The position numbers were made by a program, and so were the translations under genes. The notes under the pieces were generated by a model, which ran no database searches, was not told the origin of the DNA, and was given only the letters and a program-made list of their open reading frames with translations. A stretch of DNA of 31,762 nucleotides, from NCBI GenBank assembly GCA_964512045.1, contig CAZEJK010000035.1, positions 1 to 31,762 on the forward strand, written 5' to 3'. Positions 1 to 7,713 of the stretch are shown here, in pieces. Each line of letters opens with the position of its first letter. The stretch's first letter is position 1. This DNA comes from CAZEJK01 sp964512045. Lineage in GTDB: Bacteria > Acidobacteriota > Thermoanaerobaculia > Thermoanaerobaculales > Sulfomarinibacteraceae.

Positions 1-121
1 GGCCGCTGCCGGCCGTGGCCGCACCACCGAGCCATGACTTTCATTGAAGCTGGGACCGTTCAACTCGGACGGCGGCGAGCCCCCACCAGAGCTCGGCCAC
101 GCGAGGACAGACACTCGGGAG

Positions 122-1549
122 CTACCGTCGACGAAGCAGCAGCAGCGAGGCACCGACGATCCCAAGGACCAACAGGCCCACCCCCGTCAGATCCAGAGCC
201 GGGATCCCTGGAACTCTGGACATGCCGAAGCGAACCGTCTGGTTATCGAGAGTCGTACTCACGGTGCCTTCTCCGCCCACAGAAGCGCTCAGCACCGAGG
301 TCGCGACCCCTGACATCGTCCCAGCCGAGCTCGGAGCAACCGTGCCGACCGTGCCGCCATTGAAGGCGATCGTGGTCCCGTCCATGATCGCTCCGATCCC
401 GGAGGTCTCCACACCGTCGGAGTTTCGAGTTACAGTTGCCGTCAGAGTCGAGGTCTCACCGGCAGTCACCGCGTCCGGATCCGCGGCAAGCTCCAGAACC
501 AACCAGGGATCCGCATCCAGGCTGCCGGTAACGCCGTCACAGCTAACAGAATTGGTAGGGCCGGCGTTGCAGCCAAACCAGTTGTTCTCGGCGGTCATCG
601 TGCCCACGGTGTCCCAGATGCCGGTGCCGTTGCCGAAGAACCGGTTGAAGGCGGCGCTCATCGCAGCAGCGTCAGGGGTACCGTCGACTCCGCGCACCGC
701 TCCTGAGGTGTTATTGAGGAACGTCGAGCTGGTGACCGTCAAGTCGGAGCCGGGACCGTTGAAGGTGGTCACGAACACACCGGCAGAGGTCGAGCCATCG
801 GCGGCGACGCCTTGACAGTTCGTCACCGTCGTCTCCATAACGAGGCACTGTCCACCGAAGTCCACCTGTGCAAGGTAGTCCAGGTGGTCGCCGGCGCCCT
901 TGCCCGCATACACGCAACTCTGAACTGTGACGCTGGGACCGAAGACCAGTACACCAAGTCGACCGATGCTGCCAAAGGAGCACCCTTCGATGGTGAATGT
1001 GCCGGCTCCGGCTGCCGCGATGGCAGTTCCTGCATAGCCGGGATAGGCGATGTTGCGGAAGGTACAGCGGTGGAAGCTGCCACTCCCCTTCTGACGAAAG
1101 GCCTGGAAGATATCGTACCCGGCGCCGTCGAACACCAGGTCCTGCACGGTCAGGCTGACGCCGGTGTCCACGACAAACCAGCCTCGATTGTCGCCAGAGC
1201 TCCCGGTGCTCACGCTCGCCGACACGACCTCCGCCCCGGTCGCCCCTTCGAGGGTCAGGTTCTTGTCGATCAGCACCTGGCCCTCCGCCAGGCTCGCGGT
1301 CACACGCAGAGTGTCGCCTGCGGTGGCCGCCGTCACCGCGTCCTGGATCGAGTCGTACGTCACACTCGTGGTGACGTTCAGCACCTCGTTGGCCCGGTTG
1401 GTCGGCCCTCGCTTCTGGACGTAGGGAACGTCCTCGAGCCCGAAATCAATCGGAGCGACCGGACCGCCCTCCCACGCAACAGCCGTCGTCGCCAACAGCA
1501 CAGCTCCACTGCACACGATGGATACCACTGTCCTCCGGTGCTTCGTCAT
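122..1549 (-). CDS. secreted right-handed beta-helix protein with IPTL/PEP-CTERM-like sorting tail
   Basis: Predicted 475-residue exported protein. Residues 1-25 form a signal peptide (basic MTKHRR, hydrophobic core, AVA before W26). Residues about 50-340 hold repeated short beta-strand units rich in G, T, V and N, including 'NNWFGCNAGP', a phrase common in bacterial parallel beta-helix (pectin-lyase fold) surface proteins. Residues about 350-440 look like an Ig-like beta-sandwich. The last 30 residues have the tripartite layout of a cell-surface sorting signal: 'IPALD', a transmembrane helix, then RRR, as in IPTL-CTERM proteins processed by exosortase/archaeosortase-type enzymes. The start is supported by a strong AGGAGGAGG site 2 nt before ATG. 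It lies 57 bp downstream of the cytochrome gene on the same strand and may be co-transcribed. No catalytic motif was recognised, so a structural or adhesive surface role is inferred. Confidence 0.8.
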   Translation of the reverse strand: MTKHRRTVVSIVCSGAVLLATTAVAWEGGPVAPIDFGLEDVPYVQKRGPTNRANEVLNVTTSVTYDSIQDAVTAATAGDTLRVTASLAEGQVLIDKNLTLEGATGAEVVSASVSTGSSGDNRGWFVVDTGVSLTVQDLVFDGAGYDIFQAFRQKGSGSFHRCTFRNIAYPGYAGTAIAAAGAGTFTIEGCSFGSIGRLGVLVFGPSVTVQSCVYAGKGAGDHLDYLAQVDFGGQCLVMETTVTNCQGVAADGSTSAGVFVTTFNGPGSDLTVTSSTFLNNTSGAVRGVDGTPDAAAMSAAFNRFFGNGTGIWDTVGTMTAENNWFGCNAGPTNSVSCDGVTGSLDADPWLVLELAADPDAVTAGETSTLTATVTRNSDGVETSGIGAIMDGTTIAFNGGTVGTVAPSSAGTMSGVATSVLSASVGGEGTVSTTLDNQTVRFGMSRVPGIPALDLTGVGLLVLGIVGASLLLLRRR

Positions 1550-1606
1550 GGCCTCCTCCTCTCGCTCCCCGGTAGCTCCAGTATACGGCGAAGACCGTGC
1601 GGCGCG

Positions 1607-2992
1607 TTACTTGGTCTTCAGCACCGTGAAGCTCGTGCTGTGCTGTCCCATCATCTCCGGCGCCCACTCCTCATCCGGCACATCGAGGTGATCAGCGACC
1701 GACGAGACCAGGCGCGAGTACCAGACAGTGGCGGTGACCGTGACCGGTCCCGGCGGCAGGTCGCTCGGCAGCTCCCAGGTGAACGTTTCGTTGCGGGCTT
1801 CGAGCGGCGGCAGACGGTAGTCCGGGCCGAAGCTCGCGGTGTTCCACTGAGCCACTGTCATCCGTCCCTGCGGGTCCAGGTACGGCATCCGAAAGATCCG
1901 GTCGCCGGGCGGAACCTGTCCGTCGCGCTTCAGACCGGGGAAGTCCTCGAGATCTTGGATGAAACCGATGTCCTGGTACGCCATCGCCGTGGCTGAGGAG
2001 ATCGTCATCTCCTCACCCTCGAAACCCTTTGGATCGACAGGGAGATGATAGGGCGTGCCACTGGAGTCCACGGCCTCGACGTGCAACCAGACCACCCGCT
2101 CCTCCACCGAGCCGGACGGGATCATATGCCCGGCCTTGGCGTTCAGCACGGTGGCCTGCAACGACGCGGTGTCACCGGCCTCCACCTCCAGCTCCCGCGG
2201 ATGGATGCGCACCTCGACGGCGCCGGCCAGCTTGCCAGGGTCATGCGCACCATGGAACAGGTGCTGGCGGATATCCGGACGGTCCTTGCCGCCGAACTCG
2301 GGCGCACTGTTGCCGGCGGCCGGCGGCATATGGCAGTCCTGGCAGCGCACGCCCGATTTCGCCCAGAGCGAGTCCTTCCACTCGAGGTGAGTCGACTTCA
2401 CCCACTGGTCGTACGGATCCTTCTCGTTGTGGCACACGCCGCAGAACTCCCCTGTCTGCAGGAACGGGTTCACCTCGATGCCGTGGCCGGGACTTTCACT
2501 GTCCGGGCGGACCCCTTGGACGGCGTCGCCCGGCTTGACCATGTAGTTGAAGTTGTACGGCACGTCGCCCTCGAAGCCGACCATCGAGTGGCAGAGATCG
2601 CACGAGATCGCCTCGTTGGCCCGAGTGTTCTCCGCCGGTCGTGCGGGCGGGATGTCGCCCGCGAGAAATGCCAACGGCGAGTGACAGCCCATGCAGCCGG
2701 ACTTGATGCCGGCCACCTTCTCGTCCTTCTCGGCGTGCGGCAATGCCAGCTCGAAGTACTCGATCTCGTCCCAGTGGTGCACATAGCACTCGGACATCAT
2801 CGACTGATGGTGCTGCCGTGTCAGGTCCGCGTGGCAGTCGGCGCACACGCTATCCGGCTCGAACTTCTCGTACGGTTGCGTTCCTTCGGCCGCCTCGCCG
2901 GCGGGAAGCTCGGTCTCTGCATCAACAGCACCGAGACCCAAAGCCAGTACACAGCCCAGCAGCAGAATCGATTGCAGCTTCATGGTTGTCAT
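1607..2992 (-). CDS. exported pentahaem cytochrome c (cytochrome c554-like)
   Basis: About 461 residues. A signal peptide (MTTMKLQ, hydrophobic core, probable cleavage after VDA near residue 25) is followed by five CxxCH haem-binding motifs at about residues 50 (CADCH), 100 (CMGCH), 131 (CDLCH), 184 (CGVCH) and 217 (CQDCH). From about residue 235 the protein is haem-free and beta-rich, with the 'GHMIPSG' segment seen in multihaem cytochromes of the c554/c' type. It should be a periplasmic electron carrier or oxidoreductase; the donor and acceptor cannot be named. An in-frame ATG 63 nt further upstream exists, but the start at 2992 has GGGGGAGG at proper spacing and directly begins the signal peptide. 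An extended -10 (TGCTACGGT) sits about 45 nt upstream. It is followed by the beta-helix gene after 57 bp. Confidence 0.9.
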   Translation of the reverse strand: MTTMKLQSILLLGCVLALGLGAVDAETELPAGEAAEGTQPYEKFEPDSVCADCHADLTRQHHQSMMSECYVHHWDEIEYFELALPHAEKDEKVAGIKSGCMGCHSPLAFLAGDIPPARPAENTRANEAISCDLCHSMVGFEGDVPYNFNYMVKPGDAVQGVRPDSESPGHGIEVNPFLQTGEFCGVCHNEKDPYDQWVKSTHLEWKDSLWAKSGVRCQDCHMPPAAGNSAPEFGGKDRPDIRQHLFHGAHDPGKLAGAVEVRIHPRELEVEAGDTASLQATVLNAKAGHMIPSGSVEERVVWLHVEAVDSSGTPYHLPVDPKGFEGEEMTISSATAMAYQDIGFIQDLEDFPGLKRDGQVPPGDRIFRMPYLDPQGRMTVAQWNTASFGPDYRLPPLEARNETFTWELPSDLPPGPVTVTATVWYSRLVSSVADHLDVPDEEWAPEMMGQHSTSFTVLKTK

Positions 2993-3037
2993 GGTTCGAC
3001 CTCCCCCTACATGTTCTGAACGATTCCCACACTCACA

Positions 3038-3046
3038 ACCGTAGCA
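3038..3046 (-). promoter_or_regulatory. extended -10 promoter of the cytochrome gene
   Basis: Reading the minus strand, TGC TACGGT lies about 45 nt upstream of the cytochrome ATG at 2992, giving a leader of roughly 39 nt that contains the Shine-Dalgarno sequence. The TGC-TAnnnT form recurs at four other gene starts in this window. No convincing -35 is visible, which fits extended -10 promoters. Confidence 0.45.
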
Positions 3047-3092
3047 TGGAACCACGTGCTGCTCTCAGCTTGCGTCTGCGTCTCGTACCAAG

Positions 3093-4166
3093 CTACGCGG
3101 GCGGGCCCGACGGTCTCAATGCTCGAAGAAGATCGCCGGAGAACAGAGCGCTCGGGAGCACCTCACACTCGGCCCAGCAACCGCGGCATGACCGAACCCA
3201 GCGGCGTTGGAGCAGCCTCTGTGCACCGTGCCAGATTGCCTGAAACGGTTCTGCGTCGAGGTTTCCCACAACCTGGGAGTTGAACTGGCAGGTCGGGACA
3301 TCGCCGTTTGGGAGGAGACGGATATGGTGACCCAACGCAGCACATGGAGGGTTCGGCTCGTGTGTTCCGTCCACCAGCCGGGCCCGCACACCGTCCAGGT
3401 AGTACCGACGCGCGAGGCGCTCCGGCCACCGGAGCTGCGCACGATGGTCCTCTGCCGCTCTGATCAGCTCTCGGATGTCCCCGGCATCGAGCCGACCGAA
3501 CGACTCGAGCGATCCGTCAGGAGACACCACGCCGTCCCCGGTGGAGTATGTTGCGCTCTCTGCATAAGCGACGACCACATTGATCGACACGCCGTACCGT
3601 GCGAGCCGATTCCAGAGCCTGCGATGCTCATCAGCGCCGCTCCGGTCGACGACGGTCTGGTTGACGAGCACCCTGATGCCGAGCTCGCGTTGCCGAGGAC
3701 CCAACACGGAGACGGTCTCCAGGGCCCGCTGCCATGCACGGGGGACGCCACGGATCTGGTCGTGACGATCGCCCACGGCATCGATCGACACCAGCAAGAC
3801 CAGCCGGCTTCGGCGCTCACGCCGTTCGCACAGCTCGACGATCCGCCTCGTCTGGAATCCGTTGGTGGTGATATGGAGCACTGCCGGCCTCAGCGTCCGC
3901 TCGGCCACCGCGACGATCTCCGGGAAATCCTCTCGAACGAACGGCTCCCCGCCACTGAGCCGGACAATCCCCATCGTCGGTAGCTGACGGTACACGCGCT
4001 CGATTGCGGGAAGATCGAGCTCGTCCGAACGTCTCTTCTTCCACGAGTCGCACATCACGCAGCGAGCGTTGCACGCCCAGGTCACGATATGGGTCAGCAT
4101 TCGTGGCCGTCGGGGCTCGACCCAACGCCCGGATGCAACGCTCCGCACCAAGCCGATCGAGCCCAT
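3093..4166 (-). CDS. radical SAM/SPASM-type protein
   Basis: 357 residues. The radical SAM cluster-binding motif CxxxCxxC is at C32, C36 and C39 (CNARCVMC), preceded by 'THIVTWA'. 'LSGGEPF' and later TIM-barrel-like segments follow, so the fold is a standard radical SAM core that cleaves S-adenosylmethionine with a 4Fe-4S cluster. From about residue 270 a C-terminal cysteine-rich region (CAALG, PTCQFN, SCRGCWAEC) resembles a SPASM/twitch domain with auxiliary clusters. 'LLPNGDVPTC' is typical of that family. The gene starts 6 nt after the stop of the upstream glycosyltransferase, so the two are almost certainly co-translated. SPASM proteins modify peptides, sugars or lipids; no small precursor-peptide gene is visible nearby, so the substrate is unknown. 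The start is the first ATG after the upstream stop. Confidence 0.85.
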   Translation of the reverse strand: MGSIGLVRSVASGRWVEPRRPRMLTHIVTWACNARCVMCDSWKKRRSDELDLPAIERVYRQLPTMGIVRLSGGEPFVREDFPEIVAVAERTLRPAVLHITTNGFQTRRIVELCERRERRSRLVLLVSIDAVGDRHDQIRGVPRAWQRALETVSVLGPRQRELGIRVLVNQTVVDRSGADEHRRLWNRLARYGVSINVVVAYAESATYSTGDGVVSPDGSLESFGRLDAGDIRELIRAAEDHRAQLRWPERLARRYYLDGVRARLVDGTHEPNPPCAALGHHIRLLPNGDVPTCQFNSQVVGNLDAEPFQAIWHGAQRLLQRRWVRSCRGCWAECEVLPSALFSGDLLRALRPSGPPA

Positions 4167-4172
4167 CCGCGG

Positions 4173-5312
4173 TCACGCTCCCGTAGGCGATAGCGCCGGG
4201 CGGAGGCGACGCTTCGGATCTCGTTCTGAGGCTCCAGGAGCCTTTGTCGGTGGGAGGAACCGTTCGAGCATCCGGTGCACAACGGCGTTGCCCGCAGCTT
4301 TCCTGTGATCAATGCCCACACGCAGATCGGGAAGCCTCTCGAGAAACTCGCCGATATCGTCCCTCCCGAGCTCCTGGATCGGTCGCCAGAGACCAGTCCC
4401 ACTCGCACTGAGGAAGTGAGCGTTGATCTCTTGCTCGAAGTTCTTGGCTTCTGGGAACGCGAGCACGGGTTTGCCCAGGTGCTGCGCCTCGCCGAGAAGC
4501 TGGTTGCCAGCTGTGGACACGAGCCCGTCACAACCCGCCAAGTCGTCCACGAACCCCTGTTCAGATACCGGCCTGTAGACCAGGCTTCCTTCGCGGGCGC
4601 GTTCGCCGAGGCCGTAGATCCGGACCTCGCGACCACACGACCGCAATGTCTCCACGACATTGGCGGGAACCGCGCGGCGGAGATAGGCCACCAGGTAGCC
4701 GAGGTTCTGCGGTTGGGCCTCCAGAAGGGACCGTCGCAGGAAGACGCCCGCTTGCGTCACGTTCTTCCAACCAGGTTTGAGCGGCGGGGCATAGAAGGAG
4801 GAGACCACTCGATGGTGCGCGCGCGGGCAGTAGACTCGAACGATCAGGGCCATTGCCGCCGCCCGACGGCGCAATCTCCCGGGCAACGAAGAGAGATCGT
4901 TGACCAGCAGGAAGTGCTGATGGTCCACGCTGACGAGCGGTACTCCGGCCCGTGGCGCTGCTCGCGGCAAGAACGGCTCGAAGTCGGTCACCGCCAGATC
5001 CGGTCGCTCCTCACCCAGCAGGCGCACGATCCTGTCGACACGCGGCGGAGACATCGCCAGGAACTGCAGACCGTGGACGAAGGTCGCCATTCTATGGACG
5101 CGGTGACTGGCATCGTACTGGAACCGAAGACCGGGGATCCTCAGCACACGAACATCGGTTCCCTCATACGCTCGGGACAAGAAATCCCAGGCATTCCCCG
5201 GAGCGAGGACAGTGACGCGATGTCGACGGAGGCGAAGTCCCTCGACTACCGCAAGAACGCGGGTCGCGTGCCCGCGCCCCTCGCCGCACACGCTATAACA
5301 GACCGTACCCAT
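4173..5312 (-). CDS. MurG-like (GT28-type) glycosyltransferase
   Basis: 379 residues. The N-terminus 'GEGRGHATR' is the nucleotide-sugar glycosyltransferase signature of the MurG/GT-B superfamily (glycine-rich loop plus GH-x-x-R). The C-terminal half carries 'STAGNQLLGEAQHLGKPVL' and a following 'FEQEINAHFL', the donor-nucleotide-binding region of that family. It likely transfers a sugar from a UDP-sugar to a lipid or polymer at the inner face of the membrane; the acceptor cannot be deduced. A strong GGGGAGGG Shine-Dalgarno precedes the ATG by 4-5 nt. Only 6 bp separate it from the downstream radical SAM gene, which suggests both act on the same product. A 137-bp gap separates it from the cupin gene upstream. 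Confidence 0.8.
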   Translation of the reverse strand: MGTVCYSVCGEGRGHATRVLAVVEGLRLRRHRVTVLAPGNAWDFLSRAYEGTDVRVLRIPGLRFQYDASHRVHRMATFVHGLQFLAMSPPRVDRIVRLLGEERPDLAVTDFEPFLPRAAPRAGVPLVSVDHQHFLLVNDLSSLPGRLRRRAAAMALIVRVYCPRAHHRVVSSFYAPPLKPGWKNVTQAGVFLRRSLLEAQPQNLGYLVAYLRRAVPANVVETLRSCGREVRIYGLGERAREGSLVYRPVSEQGFVDDLAGCDGLVSTAGNQLLGEAQHLGKPVLAFPEAKNFEQEINAHFLSASGTGLWRPIQELGRDDIGEFLERLPDLRVGIDHRKAAGNAVVHRMLERFLPPTKAPGASERDPKRRLRPALSPTGA

Positions 5313-5328
5313 GCGGCCCTCCCCGGCT

Positions 5329-5355
5329 GTGCGGCGATCACGTTCTTCGCCGCAC
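5329..5355 (-). other. 9-bp perfect hairpin upstream of the glycosyltransferase
   Basis: GTGCGGCGA, a 9-nt loop, then TCGCCGCAC form a perfect 9-bp stem in the 137-bp gap between the cupin and glycosyltransferase genes. It ends 16 nt before the glycosyltransferase ATG. There is no following T tract on the minus strand, so it is not a classical intrinsic terminator. It could be a leader structure or a Rho-independent remnant. Confidence 0.4.
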
Positions 5356-5449
5356 CGCCGAGGTCACGGTGGCAGCGTCGTGTTAACTGGATCAGCTTGC
5401 GAGATGAAGCTCGCAGGAGTCACCTGCACGAGCGGGCCTCCGTGAATGG

Positions 5450-5839
5450 TCAGGAGCCTGCTGGCTCCTCCAACCACTCCGTCTGGTAGCTCGTGGTCGA
5501 CGGCACCATACACAGAAAGCGCACTGGCGCGTCCGTACGGTTTTCGTACCAGTGCCGCGTTCCAGCTGGAATGAAGAGTGCGTCTCCCGCTCGGACGGTG
5601 TGCTCTTCACCGTTCATGCTCACGACCATCTCGCCTTCCAGGACGACCTGCTCGTGCTCGATATCGGTGTGCCGATGCTCCGGAATCCTGCCGCCCGGAT
5701 GCACGGTGAACCGCCGTGTGAAGAACCGCTCGGCGCCCTCGTCGGGACCGATCAGCACCTGTATCGTGGCCCCCCGAGCGTTCTCGACGGGAACCTCACG
5801 TATGTCGGTCACGGATCGTACGACCGGCTGTGTCTCCAT
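5450..5839 (-). CDS. small cupin-domain protein
   Basis: About 129 residues forming a single cupin barrel. Motif 1 is seen as 'PGGRIPEHRHTDIEHEQVV' with the metal-binding pattern H-x-H-(x)n-E/H. Motif 2 is 'GDALFIPAGTRHWYEN' with the second-motif histidine. A monomeric cupin of this size usually binds a transition metal and acts as a small dioxygenase, isomerase or sensor; the substrate is not evident. The reading frame is open upstream to 5914 inside nadE, but the ATG at 5839 has GGAGG at 5 nt and starts 20 bp after the nadE stop, so that start was chosen. It is probably the second gene of a nadE-cupin unit. Confidence 0.8.
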   Translation of the reverse strand: METQPVVRSVTDIREVPVENARGATIQVLIGPDEGAERFFTRRFTVHPGGRIPEHRHTDIEHEQVVLEGEMVVSMNGEEHTVRAGDALFIPAGTRHWYENRTDAPVRFLCMVPSTTSYQTEWLEEPAGS

Positions 5840-5858
5840 GTTGCCTCCAATGTCGTCG

Positions 5859-7568
5859 TCACGATCGGCCTCGGCGCGCGCCGTCACCTTCGATCGCGGC
5901 ATAGCTCGCAGCAATCGGATACCGACGGCCAGAGCCGAACGCTCTCGAGGTCACCCTGAGGCCCGGCGCGGCTTGGCGTCGCTTGTACTCTGCGCGGTTG
6001 ATCAGGCGTACGACGTCGACGACCGTGGACCGGTCGAACCCGCGCTCGACGATCTCGTCCACACACAGGTCGAGCTCCACGTACGCCTCGAGGATCTCGT
6101 CCAGGAGCTCGTACGGCGGCAGTGAGTCCTGATCGGTCTGTCCCGGGCGCAGCTCCGCGCTCGGTGGTTTGCGAATCGTCGAGTCCGGAATGATCTCGCC
6201 AGACTCGTTGATGTGATGCGCCAGGTCGTACACCAGAGTCTTCGGAACGTCAGATATGACGGCCAGTCCGCCGTTCATGTCACCGTACAACGTGCAGTAG
6301 CCGACCGCGAGCTCCGACTTGTTCCCGGTCGAGAGAAGAAGCCGGCCCTCACGGTTGGAGAACGCCATCAGCACTGCACCCCGGATTCGTGCCTGCAGGT
6401 TTTCCTCGGTCACGCCTTCGACGACGCCGTCAGAGGCATCGTGCAGCGCGTCGAGGTAGCTTTGCAGAATCGGATCGATCGTGACGGTGCGGAGCTCGAT
6501 ACCGAGGTTCGAAGCCAGGGCCTGCGAGTCGCGGACACTCCCCTCGCTCGAGTAGCGTGCAGGCATGGTGACTCCGAGCACGTTCGAGGCGCCGAGAGCT
6601 CTGACTGCCAAGGCTGCCGTCACTGCGGAGTCGATGCCGCCGGAAAGACCGAGCACGACCTTGTTGAACCCGCACTTGCGGGTGTAGTCCTTGAGACCGA
6701 GGACCAACGCGCGCAGCACCTGCTCCTCCCGCGACTCACTGACGTCGCGGATGACCGCCTGTTGTGGGCTGGCTGGCTGCTCTGTGGTCTCGAGCGCGCG
6801 GTCGGGGATCTCGAACACCAGGAAGTCCTCGGCGAAGTCGCGCGCACGGACGACGAGCTCACCGTTCGGGTCGAACCCGAGAGAGTGGCCGTCGAACACC
6901 AGCTCATCATTACCGCCCACCTGATTCACACTGAAGCAGTACAGCCCATGGATCCTCGCCTTCCGCTGCAAGAGCTGTCCGCGAAGTGCTCCCTTACCGA
7001 CGTTGAACGGGCTGGCGGACAGGTTGAGCAGCAGTCGAGCACCCTTGCCGGCCATCTCATCCACAGGGTCGCGGGGGTACTGCCGCATCGGGATGAGCTC
7101 GCCGTCGTTCCAGACGTCCTCACAGATACTCACACCGAGGGGGATGCCGTTCAGATACAGGAGCCCAGCGTCGGAGCCCGGTTCGAAGTACCGATCCTCG
7201 TCGAACACGTCGTAGGTCGGGAGAAGACACTTGCGATAGGTACCGACCACTCTGCCGCCTTGGCAAAGCGACGCGGCGTTGAACAGCCGCTTGCCGCCGC
7301 CGGCCGCGTTCGGTTCCACGTGCCCGACGAGAGCTGCCAGGCGATCGTCCGTGAGCGCAGCAACCCGGCCGAGAAGGTCCATGTTCGCCGCGACGAAGTC
7401 GGTGCGCTCCAGTAGATCCCGGGGTGGATAGCCGGTGGTGGCGAGCTCGGAGAACACCACGAGATCCACTCCGCCCTCGCGGGCCCACGACACCGCATCC
7501 GCCATCTTCGTGTAGTTTGCCGCGAACGCACCGACCGTGAAGTTCAGCTGAGCAATCGCGATCCGCAT
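5859..7568 (-). CDS. nadE: glutamine-dependent NAD+ synthetase
   Basis: 569 residues, close to the usual length of the two-domain enzyme. It makes NAD+ from nicotinate adenine dinucleotide, ATP and glutamine. The N-terminal nitrilase-like glutaminase domain shows the catalytic triad: E41 in 'VVFSELATTGYPP', a lysine in 'GTYRKCLLPTYDVFDE' and a cysteine in 'GVSICEDVWND'. The C-terminal synthetase domain has the pyrophosphate loop 'LGLSGGIDSAV' near residue 310 and 'LSTGNKSELAVGYCTLYGD' further on. GGAGGG lies 4 nt before the ATG. The gene is divergent from the aldehyde dehydrogenase and followed after 20 bp by the cupin gene. Nothing in the sequence looks broken. Confidence 0.97.
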   Translation of the reverse strand: MRIAIAQLNFTVGAFAANYTKMADAVSWAREGGVDLVVFSELATTGYPPRDLLERTDFVAANMDLLGRVAALTDDRLAALVGHVEPNAAGGGKRLFNAASLCQGGRVVGTYRKCLLPTYDVFDEDRYFEPGSDAGLLYLNGIPLGVSICEDVWNDGELIPMRQYPRDPVDEMAGKGARLLLNLSASPFNVGKGALRGQLLQRKARIHGLYCFSVNQVGGNDELVFDGHSLGFDPNGELVVRARDFAEDFLVFEIPDRALETTEQPASPQQAVIRDVSESREEQVLRALVLGLKDYTRKCGFNKVVLGLSGGIDSAVTAALAVRALGASNVLGVTMPARYSSEGSVRDSQALASNLGIELRTVTIDPILQSYLDALHDASDGVVEGVTEENLQARIRGAVLMAFSNREGRLLLSTGNKSELAVGYCTLYGDMNGGLAVISDVPKTLVYDLAHHINESGEIIPDSTIRKPPSAELRPGQTDQDSLPPYELLDEILEAYVELDLCVDEIVERGFDRSTVVDVVRLINRAEYKRRQAAPGLRVTSRAFGSGRRYPIAASYAAIEGDGARRGRS

Positions 7569-7713
7569 GGTTCCCTCCAGAGATCAGCAGCGCCCGAAAT
7601 AGCCTGGCACGACCGCGGGGCACCGTCAATCCAATATTGAGAAGGAATCTCCGTGACCACTCTGCGGTTGGATCAGGCAATTGCCGCCCGGCGGCACATC
7701 CCGGAGGGAACCG

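Noticed and set aside
5452..5469. AGGAGCC-TGCT-GGCTCCT hairpin at the cupin 3' end as terminator
   Set aside because: It lies inside the last codons and is not followed by a T tract.
4275..5489. Plus-strand open frame of 404 codons opposite the glycosyltransferase
   Set aside because: Same shadow effect; the opposite strand has diagnostic GT motifs and a strong ribosome site.
6213..7415. Plus-strand open frame of 400 codons opposite nadE
   Set aside because: Antisense shadow of a clearly identified enzyme; the product has no family features.
7615..7632. Minus-strand TTGACG as a -35 for nadE
   Set aside because: No acceptable -10 is found 16-18 nt downstream; the nearest TATTTC is too far away.
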